Source of the DNA: Ilumatobacteraceae bacterium
GTDB taxonomy: Bacteria; Actinomycetota; Acidimicrobiia; Acidimicrobiales; Ilumatobacteraceae
Length of the DNA stretch: 8,563 nucleotides
Direction of reading: 5' to 3'
Assembly: GCA_030727685.1 (NCBI GenBank)
Contig: JANRBC010000115.1
Coordinates: forward strand, 7,915 to 16,477
In this document: positions 1 through 7,094 of the stretch, in pieces
Layout of the letters: every line of letters starts with the position of its first letter
How positions within the stretch are numbered: the first letter of the stretch is position 1
Notes under the pieces: generated by a model
Databases searched by the model: none
Seen by the model: the letters and a program-made list of their open reading frames with translations, nothing else
Told to the model about the DNA's origin: nothing
Position numbers and translations under genes: made by a program

Positions 1-212
1 CCGTTATTGCATAAGTAGAGCGCGCCATCTGGGCCGATCGCGAGACCGTTTGGTCCACCGGCAATTTCTGCAACAACTTGCTTCGTTGCGTCGGGCATGA
101 TTCGCGTGATGCACTGTTTCATCATCTCAACTACGACAACGCTGCCGTCGGGCAACGCGACTGGCCCTTCAGGAAAACTCAGTTCATTGGCTACTTCAAC
201 AAAGTTCGTCAT
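1..212 (-). CDS. SMP-30/gluconolactonase-family protein, N-terminal part (runs off left edge)
   Basis: The first 70 codons of a gene that continues beyond base 1. The SMP-30/gluconolactonase/LRE family are six-bladed beta-propeller metal-dependent hydrolases that open sugar-type lactones or act on related esters. Visible hallmarks are FPEGP at residues 13-17, where the Glu (E15) matches the family's metal-binding glutamate, and GGPNGLAIGPDGALYLCNNG near the visible end, which is the typical PNGLA...NNG blade motif. The ATG at 212 is chosen because it gives the usual family start a few residues before the first motif, and GGAAGTGAG lies about 5 bases upstream. It starts 24 bases after the stop of the ATPase gene at 237-1022, so it is probably the next gene of the importer operon. 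No signal peptide is visible, so it is probably cytoplasmic. The substrate cannot be told from this part; related NHL-repeat proteins are a less likely alternative. Confidence 0.82.
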   Translation of the reverse strand, partial: MTNFVEVANELSFPEGPVALPDGSVVVVEMMKQCITRIMPDATKQVVAEIAGGPNGLAIGPDGALYLCNN

Positions 213-236
213 TTTGACTCACTTCCAAAATCGATG

Positions 237-1022
237 TTACTTCAGAGTTGGTAGTTGGGGGACGGCGGCGATCAGTTGTCGGGTGAACTGGTGTTGTGGA
301 TTACCGAACACACTTTGCGTCGCGCCTGATTCGATGATTCTGCCATTTTGCATCACGACAACTTTGTCGCAAAGTTGGGCGATGACACTCAAGTCGTGCG
401 AGATAAGCACGAGTGTGAGACCCAGTTGTTCGATCAATCGGTTGAGAAGTTGCAACACTTCTTCGCGAACCAAGACATCAAGCGCGCTGACTGGTTCGTC
501 AGCCACCAAAACTGAAGGTTTTGCCGCGAGTGCTCGCGCGATCGCCACGCGTTGCCGTTGACCACCGGATAATTCGTGGGGATACCGAGATTGAATCACA
601 AAATCGAGTTCAACTTGTTGCATAACTTCGTCGATTCTGGCTTGGTGATTTTGATTAAAGTTCAGGCACTCAAGTGGTTCGCGAATTATTTGCTCGACAA
701 TCATTCGTGGGTCAAGCGAACTACGTGGATCTTGAAAAATTATTTGCACCTGACGCCGAAAATCTCCCATATCTGCGCTTTGCAGTTTTTGACCCATGAA
801 ATTCACTGAGCCACTCGTGGGTTGATCGAGATGCAACAGCAATTTGGCGAGGGTTGTTTTACCTGAGCCAGATTCACCGACAATGCCGAGTCGATCACCA
901 GCGTTGATTGAAATGTTGACATCAACCACTGCATGTCGCAATTGTTGTTTTGCCGTCACTGACGCACGTGGCAACTTGAAATCTCGACCAAGTGAGTGAG
1001 TTTCAAGAATTGGTGTGTTCAT
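237..1022 (-). CDS. Peptide/nickel-type ABC importer, second ATP-binding subunit (DppF/OppF/NikE-like)
   Basis: One of two ATPases that would power the importer encoded just upstream; it acts at the inner face of the membrane. In the 261-residue protein, Walker A is GESGSGKTT (about 49-57), the Q-loop Gln is about 97 in FQDPRSSLDP, the signature is LSGGQRQR (151-158), Walker B is VLVADEP (171-177) and the switch His is in LISHD (209). The sequence after Walker B, VSALDVLVREEVL, is typical of the DppF/OppF side of the pair. The ATG at 1022 overlaps the stop of the upstream ATPase gene as ATGA, so translation is probably coupled; AAGG lies 7 bases before the start. It ends soon after QHQFTRQL and lacks the C-terminal oligo_HPY extension of long OppF proteins, matching NikE-length subunits. 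ABC function is certain; the substrate class is not shown by the sequence. Confidence 0.93.
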   Translation of the reverse strand: MNTPILETHSLGRDFKLPRASVTAKQQLRHAVVDVNISINAGDRLGIVGESGSGKTTLAKLLLHLDQPTSGSVNFMGQKLQSADMGDFRRQVQIIFQDPRSSLDPRMIVEQIIREPLECLNFNQNHQARIDEVMQQVELDFVIQSRYPHELSGGQRQRVAIARALAAKPSVLVADEPVSALDVLVREEVLQLLNRLIEQLGLTLVLISHDLSVIAQLCDKVVVMQNGRIIESGATQSVFGNPQHQFTRQLIAAVPQLPTLK

Positions 1023-1825
1023 GAGGTGGCCTTAGTCGTGAAAGTTGTGAATCTATTCTGTGTCGCCCTGGCCAGATCGACAATCCTTTTTGAATATTCG
1101 TGTTGCGGCTGATCGAAGAGCGCCGACATTGACGCTTGTTCAACGCAGTTGCCACTTTGCATCACGGCGATGGTTTCAACCATGGTTGAGACGACTGGTA
1201 GGTCGTGTGAGATGAAAATCAACGCCGTGCTGTGTTGTTTGACGAGTTCGTTAATCGTCTGCAAAACTTCTCTTTGGACGGTCACATCAAGAGCAGTTGT
1301 CGGCTCATCAACGATCAACAGTTTTGGGTTGCAGGCGATAGCGATCGCCAACCCGACCCGTTGGCGTTGACCACCAGAAAGTTGATGTGGGTATGCACGA
1401 ACCGTTTGTTCGGGGTCGGGGAGCCCAACTGATGCGCATAATTCGATTGCTCGCGCCAGGCACTCGCGTGCCGAGAGCCGATTGTGATTTCTGAGCGGTT
1501 GGGTAATTTGCTTGCCGACACGCATCAAAGGATTTAAGGCCGTAAGCGGTTCTTGAAATACCATCGAAACTTTGCTGCCACGAAAAGCCGACATTTGTTT
1601 GTCGCCGAGCGACAATAATTCTTCGCCGTCGAGACGAATGCTGCCCGAAAACGATGCCGAGTCAGGCAACAGACCGATGATCGCAAGTGCGATCATCGTT
1701 TTACCAGAACCAGATTCGCCGATTACGCCGAAGCGGTCGCCGGCGGCCAAATCAAACGAGAGATTGTTGACGACAGTCTTGTCGCCGAATTTGATCGTGA
1801 GTTTGTTGACCTCGAGAAACTTCAC
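1019..1825 (-). CDS. Peptide/nickel-type ABC importer, first ATP-binding subunit (DppD/OppD/NikD-like)
   Basis: Partner ATPase of the importer, 268 residues. Walker A is GESGSGKT (36-43), the Q-loop is FQEPLTALNPL (Gln about 91), the signature LSGGQRQR is at 149-156, Walker B LLIVDEP is at 169-175, followed by TTALDVTVQREVL, and the switch His is in ISHD (207). The phrase EPLTALNPLMRVGKQI is characteristic of the DppD/OppD subunit. The start is GTG at 1825, overlapping the upstream permease stop as GTGA; GAAAGAG lies 6 bases before it. Its stop overlaps the next ATPase start by 4 bases. The protein ends shortly after HEYSKRIVD, so the C-terminal oligo_HPY region of longer OppD/DppD proteins (usually over 320 residues) is missing, making it NikD-like in length. 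Nickel is not implied by this; it is a length comparison from general knowledge. Confidence 0.93.
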   Translation of the reverse strand: MKFLEVNKLTIKFGDKTVVNNLSFDLAAGDRFGVIGESGSGKTMIALAIIGLLPDSASFSGSIRLDGEELLSLGDKQMSAFRGSKVSMVFQEPLTALNPLMRVGKQITQPLRNHNRLSARECLARAIELCASVGLPDPEQTVRAYPHQLSGGQRQRVGLAIAIACNPKLLIVDEPTTALDVTVQREVLQTINELVKQHSTALIFISHDLPVVSTMVETIAVMQSGNCVEQASMSALFDQPQHEYSKRIVDLARATQNRFTTFTTKATS

Positions 1826-2640
1826 GACCGACTCTTTCTGAGTGTGGGGTCGAGCGATTCACGAAGTCCGTCGCCAAGCAGATTGAAGCCCAACACGGTG
1901 ACGATGATTGCTAGCCCTGGCCACAGCGCAACAATCGGATCAATAATCAAATATTGTTGCGAAGACGCGAGCATTCGTCCCCACGAAGGTGCTGGCGGGG
2001 TGGTGCCTAATCCCAAATAAGAAAGCGTAGATTCGGCCAAGATGGCGATTGCCGCAGCGCCAGACGCTTGAACAAATAACGAAGCACGAATGTTCGGCAA
2101 AATATGACGGAGAACGATTCGAGTTTTGCTGCTGTTGCACGCTCGGGCGGCGACAACATAATCAGAGTTAAGGATCACGGTCACTTCGCGTCTCGTAACT
2201 TGGGCGACGGCGGCTGAAGTGGCAACGCCGATGGCAATCACGGCAGTGAATGTCGAAGGCCCGTAGATGGCGGCCAAAACGATCGCAAACAACACCGCCG
2301 GGAGCGCCAAAACTATGTCGATTGCGTAGATCGCAGCTCGACCCACGCGTTTTGGCAGCAATGCTGTGCTGATGCCAGCGGTTACGCCCAAGGCCATCGT
2401 GATTATCACAACGAGAAATGCTGTGATCAGGGTCGTGCGTGAACCGACCAACAAATTGCTCAAGACATCACGCCCCAAGACATCTGTACCCAATAAGTGC
2501 GACCACGAAGGCTTGGCTAGTGAGACATCCGGATTTATTTCGAGCGGATCGTAGGGCGTCCATAAAACTGAAAGAAGTGCGGTTGCTGCGCTGAAGCCGA
2601 CCATGATCAAGCCGAAAAATAAGTTGCGATTTTGATTCAT
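1822..2640 (-). CDS. Peptide/nickel-type ABC importer permease (DppC/OppC-like)
   Basis: Inner-membrane channel subunit, 272 residues. After an N-terminal membrane helix (about 8-27) comes the OppC_N-type region ending in LLGTDVLGRDVLS (49-61), a hallmark of DppC. The permease domain follows with several helices, including ITAFLVVIITMALGVTAG and YAIDIVLALPAVLFAIVLAA. The EAA loop that docks on the ATPases is seen in DYVVAARACNSSKTRIVLRH (160-179), and ESTLSYLGLGTTPPAPSWG near residue 203 is another family signature. The frame stays open upstream to base 3057, but that part lies wholly inside the other permease gene and has no membrane character. The ATG at 2640 gives a normal DppC N-terminus and overlaps the upstream stop as ATGA. 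No clear ribosome site precedes it, consistent with coupled translation. Confidence 0.93.
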   Translation of the reverse strand: MNQNRNLFFGLIMVGFSAATALLSVLWTPYDPLEINPDVSLAKPSWSHLLGTDVLGRDVLSNLLVGSRTTLITAFLVVIITMALGVTAGISTALLPKRVGRAAIYAIDIVLALPAVLFAIVLAAIYGPSTFTAVIAIGVATSAAVAQVTRREVTVILNSDYVVAARACNSSKTRIVLRHILPNIRASLFVQASGAAAIAILAESTLSYLGLGTTPPAPSWGRMLASSQQYLIIDPIVALWPGLAIIVTVLGFNLLGDGLRESLDPTLRKSRS

Positions 2641-3599
2641 TGTGAAGTTCGCGCTTTTGGATTTATCAGGGCGATGATTGCGTCGATCAAGAAACTGACG
2701 AAGAAGACTGCAGCGGTGGTCGCCGCGACTGTGCCCTGGACTTTGGTGTAGTCGCGGATGCCGACATCTTGCAGCAGCATTTGTCCGATGCCAGGAAGCG
2801 AGAAAACACTTTCGACGATGATTGCGCCGACGATCAGCGTGGCGATTTGCACGCCGAGAACTGAAATGACAGGCACTATTGCATTGCGTATGCCGTGAAT
2901 GCGAATCGCTTGGCCGCGACTGAGGCCAGTTGAGCGGGCGGTGCGAAAAAAATCTTGTTGAATCACGTCGATGGTTGCTGAGCGTGCAAAGCGCATCAGT
3001 ATTGCGCCTTGACCAAGCGCGAGTGTGGTGCTGGGCAGAATCAAAGATTCGAGGCAATTAGCCCACGAGCTCCAACCCTCGTCTGGGAAACCACCCGAGG
3101 GGAGAATCTGAAACTTGACCGCAAAAATTGTTATCAGAATTACGCCGACCCAAAATGTTGGGATCGCGATGCCAAGTTGGCTTGCTGCCGATACACCGAT
3201 GCCTCTGCGATTGCGAAAATTTAATGCCGAGTACATGCCAAGCGGAACTGCAAAAAGTATCGCGAGAACCGACGCGAGACCGATCAACGGCAGGGTGACA
3301 GTGGCCTTGTTGAGAATTTCTTGTGAGATGTCGGCACCCGTGAGCATTGAAACGCCAAGATCACCCCGTGCCGCGTCACTGAACCATTCGATATATTGCG
3401 CAACCAGAGATTGATCCAAGCCGAATTCTTGACGAACTTGCATCAAGGCTTCAGGGTTTGCATCAACGCCAAGTTTCAGAGATGCCAAATCACCGGGCAG
3501 AGTGCGCAGAAGAAAAAACACCAGAGCACTCGCCGTAACAAGTGAGCCTATTAATAGGGTAAATCGTCGAGCAAAAAACCAGACTAAGTTTTGCAGCAA
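2637..3599 (-). CDS. Peptide/nickel-type ABC importer permease (DppB/OppB-like), TTG start
   Basis: Membrane channel subunit, 320 residues from the chosen TTG start. Family signatures appear in order: N-terminal helix (about 12-31), RTLPGDLA (32-39, the LPGDPA motif), GLDQSLVAQYIEW (60-72), RGDLGVS (78-84), PTFWVGVILI (147-156), LPSGGF, the EAA loop DFFRTARSTGLSRGQAIRIH (216-235), and VESVFSLPGIGQML (262-275). The frame is open up to an ATG at 3680, but the 27 extra residues are charged, lie inside the binding-protein gene and do not resemble a DppB N-terminus. The TTG at 3599 lies one base past that gene's TAG stop, has AAAGGA 4 bases upstream, and starts just before the expected LVWFFARRF stretch. 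Its stop overlaps the next permease as ATGA. Confidence 0.9.
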   Translation of the reverse strand: MLQNLVWFFARRFTLLIGSLVTASALVFFLLRTLPGDLASLKLGVDANPEALMQVRQEFGLDQSLVAQYIEWFSDAARGDLGVSMLTGADISQEILNKATVTLPLIGLASVLAILFAVPLGMYSALNFRNRRGIGVSAASQLGIAIPTFWVGVILITIFAVKFQILPSGGFPDEGWSSWANCLESLILPSTTLALGQGAILMRFARSATIDVIQQDFFRTARSTGLSRGQAIRIHGIRNAIVPVISVLGVQIATLIVGAIIVESVFSLPGIGQMLLQDVGIRDYTKVQGTVAATTAAVFFVSFLIDAIIALINPKARTSQ

Positions 3600-3600
3600 T

Positions 3601-5121
3601 CTATCCTTTTGTGATTGCCGCAACTGAGTAGGCGTCGCCGACCGAATTTTCTGGGAAGCCCGAAACAGATTTCTTTGCAACTTGCAAGTTTGGAATCAAA
3701 AACAGCCAATCGCTTGCTGATTCGTCAGACAGCAAACGGGCTGCTTTCTTGAGCGTCTCTGTTTGCGCGGCGGCAGTTCGTGCTGAACTGGCTTTTTTGA
3801 TTAGCGCCTGATATTCGGTGTTGTTGTATCGGAAGTAGTAGTTGGGGTTCGCATAAATCGACATGTCACCACGCTCGACATGGGCAACGATCGTCATGTC
3901 GTAGTTGGCCTTGGTAAAGATTCGATCTAGCCACTCGCCCCAGGCGACAGGTTTAATCGAGACATTGATGCCGATTGTTTTAAGCGACGCAGCGATGAAC
4001 TCTTGCGATGCTTCGGCGTATGGCGCGGGTGGAACATCGAGCACTATTGAAAACCCATTCGGGTAACCGGCTTGCTTCAAGAGATTCTTGGCGGCTCGAA
4101 CATTGAATGGGTATTTCTTCGAGAGGTCTTCGAACCATGGATCAGTAGGCGGAACAAAACTGCCGATTTCGAGTCCGTATCCGGCCCAAGCAGTTTTGAT
4201 CAGTGCTTTTTTATTGATGGCTTGGCGAATTGCCTGGCGAACCTTGATGTTATTGAGTGGCGCCTTTGAGTTGTTCATGCCAAGAGTGACTTCGCCGTTT
4301 GTCGTGCCACTGACAACTTTCAAGTCTTTGCGATTCTTGAAGATTGAAAGTAGTTCGGGTTTTTGCACTGTTGACATGATGTCAATTTGACCCGACAAAA
4401 TGGCGTTACTCAGTGCTGTCGCGTCGAGAATGTAGCGAAACACGACCTTCTTCGACAGGGCTTTTTTGCCGTAATAAATGTCGTTGCGTTCGAGGGTGAT
4501 GCTGTTGCCGCGATTCCATTTGCCAAGTTTGAATGGTCCTGTGCCGTTTGCTTTTGTTGCAAATTCTGTGCTGCCTGATTTGAAGATCACACCGCCACGC
4601 TGAGTTAAGTTGAACAAGAAGTCATTGTCGCGATTCTTTAGTGCAAACACAACGGTGCTTGCATTAGGCGCTTTGACTGAGGCAACGGTTGCGAACTGTT
4701 GTTTTTGGGTCGGTAATACCGCTGTCGAATTCGGATCAAGAACCCGATTGAAACTCCAGACAACATCTGCGGCGCGGAAATTAGAGCCATCGTGGAACTT
4801 TGCTTTAGTCAGATTAAACGTATATGTCAGACCGTCCGAAGACGCCTTGTATGACTTTGCGAGTGATGGCACGATTTTGCCGCTGTTTTCGACTTTGACC
4901 AGACCTTCATAAACATTATTTAAAAGCACCTGAGGAATTGCTTGACCTGCGACGCCACTAATGTCGAGACTCACTGGTTCAAGTGTGAAGCCGATAGTGA
5001 CGGTTGAATTTGTTTTGGCACTCGCACCCAAGCTGGCAATGTTGATATTTGCCAGTAAGGGTGTTGCCAACAGAAGCAGAGCGATTGATATTGGGTTTCG
5101 GCGTGCAATTTTCATGGACAT
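3601..5121 (-). CDS. Extracellular solute-binding protein, family 5 (peptide/nickel/opine type), no lipobox
   Basis: Captures the solute outside the membrane and delivers it to the two permeases. The protein is 506 residues, normal for the SBP_bac_5 family. A basic N-terminus and hydrophobic core (about 11-24) form a Sec signal peptide with a likely cleavage after ASA (33-35). Family signatures are NNVYEGLVKVE (68-78), DGLTYTFNLTKAKFHDGS (96-113), AADVVWSFNRVLDP (117-130), GTGPFKLGKW (193-202) and VRQAIRQAINKKALI (294-308). I see no cysteine anywhere, so it is not a lipoprotein, although actinobacterial binding proteins are often lipid-anchored; the N-terminal helix may stay uncleaved or retention may work another way. 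Two starts are possible: ATG at 5121, or ATG at 5115 beginning MKIARR, which gives an equally good signal peptide; neither has a ribosome site. The ligand could be a peptide, metal chelate, opine or glycoside. Confidence 0.94.
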   Translation of the reverse strand: MSMKIARRNPISIALLLLATPLLANINIASLGASAKTNSTVTIGFTLEPVSLDISGVAGQAIPQVLLNNVYEGLVKVENSGKIVPSLAKSYKASSDGLTYTFNLTKAKFHDGSNFRAADVVWSFNRVLDPNSTAVLPTQKQQFATVASVKAPNASTVVFALKNRDNDFLFNLTQRGGVIFKSGSTEFATKANGTGPFKLGKWNRGNSITLERNDIYYGKKALSKKVVFRYILDATALSNAILSGQIDIMSTVQKPELLSIFKNRKDLKVVSGTTNGEVTLGMNNSKAPLNNIKVRQAIRQAINKKALIKTAWAGYGLEIGSFVPPTDPWFEDLSKKYPFNVRAAKNLLKQAGYPNGFSIVLDVPPAPYAEASQEFIAASLKTIGINVSIKPVAWGEWLDRIFTKANYDMTIVAHVERGDMSIYANPNYYFRYNNTEYQALIKKASSARTAAAQTETLKKAARLLSDESASDWLFLIPNLQVAKKSVSGFPENSVGDAYSVAAITKG

Positions 5122-5155
5122 TTAAATATATACGGCGATCTAATCATTTCGAGAT
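5122..5155 (-). promoter_or_regulatory. Short AT-rich gap before the importer operon, possible weak promoter
   Basis: Only 34 bases separate the exporter stop from the binding-protein start. Read on the minus strand, the stretch just before the ATG is TATATATTTAA, which holds TATATT (5130-5125), a fit to an actinobacterial TANNNT -10 box. The spacing is 3 bases to the ATG at 5121 or 9 bases to the ATG at 5115, neither ideal for a leaderless start. No -35 hexamer is apparent at the right distance. The importer may instead be co-transcribed with the exporter. Confidence 0.25.
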
Positions 5156-7009
5156 TTAAGCCTCGAAGGTTTCACCTGCGCGAACCTGGGCCGCATAAAG
5201 CGAGTTGTTAATCATTAGTTGTTCGTGTGTGCCTTGCTCAATGATCGTGCCATTGTCGAGCACAACAATGCGATCAGCATCGCGGATAGTCGATAGGCGA
5301 TGTGCGATCACCAATGAAGTTCGGTTTTTCATCGCCGCGTCGAGCGCATTTTGCACGAGCACTTCACCTTCGTTGTCGAGGTGACTGGTGGCTTCGTCGA
5401 GAATCATTACCGCTGGGTTCTTTAGCAACAACCTTGCAATAGCCAATCGCTGTTTTTCGCCGCCTGAGAGTCGATAGCCACGTTCACCGACAATCGTGTC
5501 GTAACCGTCAGGTAGTGCCGCAATAACTTCGTGAATTTTTGCGGCTTGGCAGGCTTCGACGATTTGCTCTTGAGTTGCATCGGGTCGGGCATATAACAAA
5601 TTCGATTTAACAGATTCGTGAAACATGTGTGAGTCTTGCGAGACAACGCCGATTGTGGCGCGAAGTGAAGTGCTGGTCAGGTCACGCACATCTTTTGAGT
5701 CGATGCACACAGCGCCTGAAGTGACGTCGTAAAGACGAGCAAGCAACATCGCCAAAGTCGTTTTACCGCTGCCACTTGCGCCAACAAGTGCGACTGTTTC
5801 TCCTGGCGCAATTTTTAGCGAAACTGACTTGAGCACATCAACATCTGGGTCAGCACCTTGCATCACGCCACTTAGTTCAAGCGAAGCAATCGACACGCTC
5901 GAACCAGGCGGATATCTGAACGAAACATTTTCGAATTCGATCTCACCGCGTGGGTTGATGATGTCGACAGCACCCATGCGATCGGTGATTGCAACAGGCG
6001 CATCAAGCACTTCGAATACACGCTCGAAACTGACGAGCGCGGTTAGAACTTCAAGTCGAGCGTTGGTTAGCCCAGTAAGGGGTTGATAAATGCGTTGAAC
6101 AAATGCAGCCATCGCCACGAGTGTGCCGATCGTGATACCACCCGAGACAACCATGAACGCACCGACGCCATAAATTGCGACGGCACCGAGTGCGCCGACA
6201 AGACCGAGGGCAACAAAAAACACGCGACCATACATCGCCGCAGTTACACCAATATCGCGAACCCGAGATGCCCTTGAGCCGAACGCGCCGACTTCTTCTT
6301 TGTGGCGTCCGAAGAGTTTGACCAGCAGAGCGCCCGACACATTAAATCTTTCGGTCATCTGCGTGTTCATCGAGGCGTTGAGACCCATCTGCTCGCGTGA
6401 GATTTCTTGCAACCGTGCACCGACGCGCTTTGCCGGCACGATGAACACAGGCAAGACAACAAGTGCCAGCAATGTAAGTCGCCACTCGAGAGCAAGCATC
6501 GCCACGAGGGTTGTCGTAAAGATCACGACATTTGAAACAACGCTGCCGAGCGTGCCTGTCACTGCAGTTTGCGCACCGACGACATCGTTATTAAGGCGAC
6601 TAATCAACGCACCAGTTTGCGTGCGAGTGAAAAATGCGATGGGCATATTCTGAACTTTGTCGAATAGGGCAACGCGCAAGTCGTAGATCAATCCTTCGCC
6701 GATTCGCGCTGAATACCAGCGTTGAACAATTTGCAGTGCCGCATCACCGAGTGCGACGACAACCAAAACAATCGTTAGATAAACGATTCGACGCTTGTCG
6801 GCATCAGGGATTGCCTGGTCGACGATCAGTCGAAACATCAACGGTGGCATAAGGGCTATGCCCGAAGTCAAGAGAATTGTTGCGAGAAACCCGATAATCG
6901 ACCGTCGATACGGCCGTGCAAAGCGCCAAACTCTGCGCACTGAAGTTTTTCCGACTTTTGCACCGGCGACGGCTGACTTGTCGCGGGGTATCAATTGATG
7001 AGGATGCAC
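5156..7009 (-). CDS. ABC exporter, fused membrane and ATPase domains (MsbA/LmrA-like half-transporter)
   Basis: A half-transporter that would dimerise in the membrane and expel a lipid, drug, peptide or similar compound, 617 residues. The membrane domain (about 35-330) has six predicted helices, for example IIGFLATILLTSGIALMPPL, IVYLTIVLVVVALGDAAL and VALGLVGALGAVAIYGVG. The ATPase domain has an A-loop Tyr (366, FRYPPG), Walker A GASGSGKTT (410-418), Q-loop Gln 458, signature LSGGEKQR (514-521), Walker B VMILDE with catalytic Glu 539, D-loop SHLD (542-545) and switch His 570, so it looks active. About 20 extra residues including SIASLE separate the A-loop from Walker A, a feature I recall from actinobacterial exporters. 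The start is GTG at 7009, with no ribosome site but a -10 box 6 bases before it, suggesting leaderless translation. The substrate cannot be inferred from sequence. Confidence 0.93.
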   Translation of the reverse strand: MHPHQLIPRDKSAVAGAKVGKTSVRRVWRFARPYRRSIIGFLATILLTSGIALMPPLMFRLIVDQAIPDADKRRIVYLTIVLVVVALGDAALQIVQRWYSARIGEGLIYDLRVALFDKVQNMPIAFFTRTQTGALISRLNNDVVGAQTAVTGTLGSVVSNVVIFTTTLVAMLALEWRLTLLALVVLPVFIVPAKRVGARLQEISREQMGLNASMNTQMTERFNVSGALLVKLFGRHKEEVGAFGSRASRVRDIGVTAAMYGRVFFVALGLVGALGAVAIYGVGAFMVVSGGITIGTLVAMAAFVQRIYQPLTGLTNARLEVLTALVSFERVFEVLDAPVAITDRMGAVDIINPRGEIEFENVSFRYPPGSSVSIASLELSGVMQGADPDVDVLKSVSLKIAPGETVALVGASGSGKTTLAMLLARLYDVTSGAVCIDSKDVRDLTSTSLRATIGVVSQDSHMFHESVKSNLLYARPDATQEQIVEACQAAKIHEVIAALPDGYDTIVGERGYRLSGGEKQRLAIARLLLKNPAVMILDEATSHLDNEGEVLVQNALDAAMKNRTSLVIAHRLSTIRDADRIVVLDNGTIIEQGTHEQLMINNSLYAAQVRAGETFEA

Positions 7010-7015
7010 GTAGTT

Positions 7016-7044
7016 AGGCTACGGCACAAGAAAATTTTTGTTCA
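7016..7044 (-). promoter_or_regulatory. Probable promoter of the ABC exporter, leaderless type
   Basis: On the minus strand the region reads TGAACA (7044-7039), a 17-base spacer, TAGCCT (7021-7016), 6 bases, then the GTG start at 7009. TGAACA matches TTGACA at 4 of 6 positions at the ideal spacing, and TAGCCT fits the actinobacterial TANNNT -10 pattern. The 6-base distance would place the transcript start on or next to the GTG, which explains the missing ribosome site. It sits in the 85-base gap after the NADH dehydrogenase gene. Confidence 0.55.
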
Positions 7045-7053
7045 TCTGAGTTG

Positions 7054-7064
7054 CACTTAAAGTG
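7054..7064. repeat. Short palindrome upstream of the exporter promoter
   Basis: The plus strand reads CACTTAAAGTG: 5-base arms CACTT and AAGTG around one base. It lies about 10 bases upstream of the -35 hexamer of the exporter promoter. No T-run follows it on either strand, so it is not an intrinsic terminator. It could be a small regulator site, but 5-base arms can arise by chance. Confidence 0.2.
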
Positions 7065-7094
7065 GCAGCGTTACCGCATCACAAGAGATAGTGA

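Noticed and set aside
97..561. Plus-strand reading frames across the window, such as this 154-codon one
   Set aside because: They run antisense to genes with clear family motifs, show no recognisable motifs of their own and have no ribosome sites; they are mirror frames of real genes.
530..1350. Cyanobacterial HIP1 motif GCGATCGC
   Set aside because: I noticed only two copies, both inside ATPase coding regions, far below the density expected in cyanobacteria.
2641..3057. N-terminal extension of the DppC-like frame up to base 3057
   Set aside because: It lies entirely inside the DppB-like gene, is rich in Arg, His and Ser without membrane character, and the ATG at 2640 overlaps the upstream stop as ATGA.
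3600..3680. ATG start of the DppB-like gene at 3680
   Set aside because: It would overlap the binding-protein gene by 80 bases and add 27 charged residues not expected in the family; the TTG at 3599 has AAAGGA just upstream.
7022..7094. Rho-independent terminator after the NADH dehydrogenase gene
   Set aside because: Only short weak inverted repeats (4-5 base arms) occur, none followed directly by a T-run on the minus strand.
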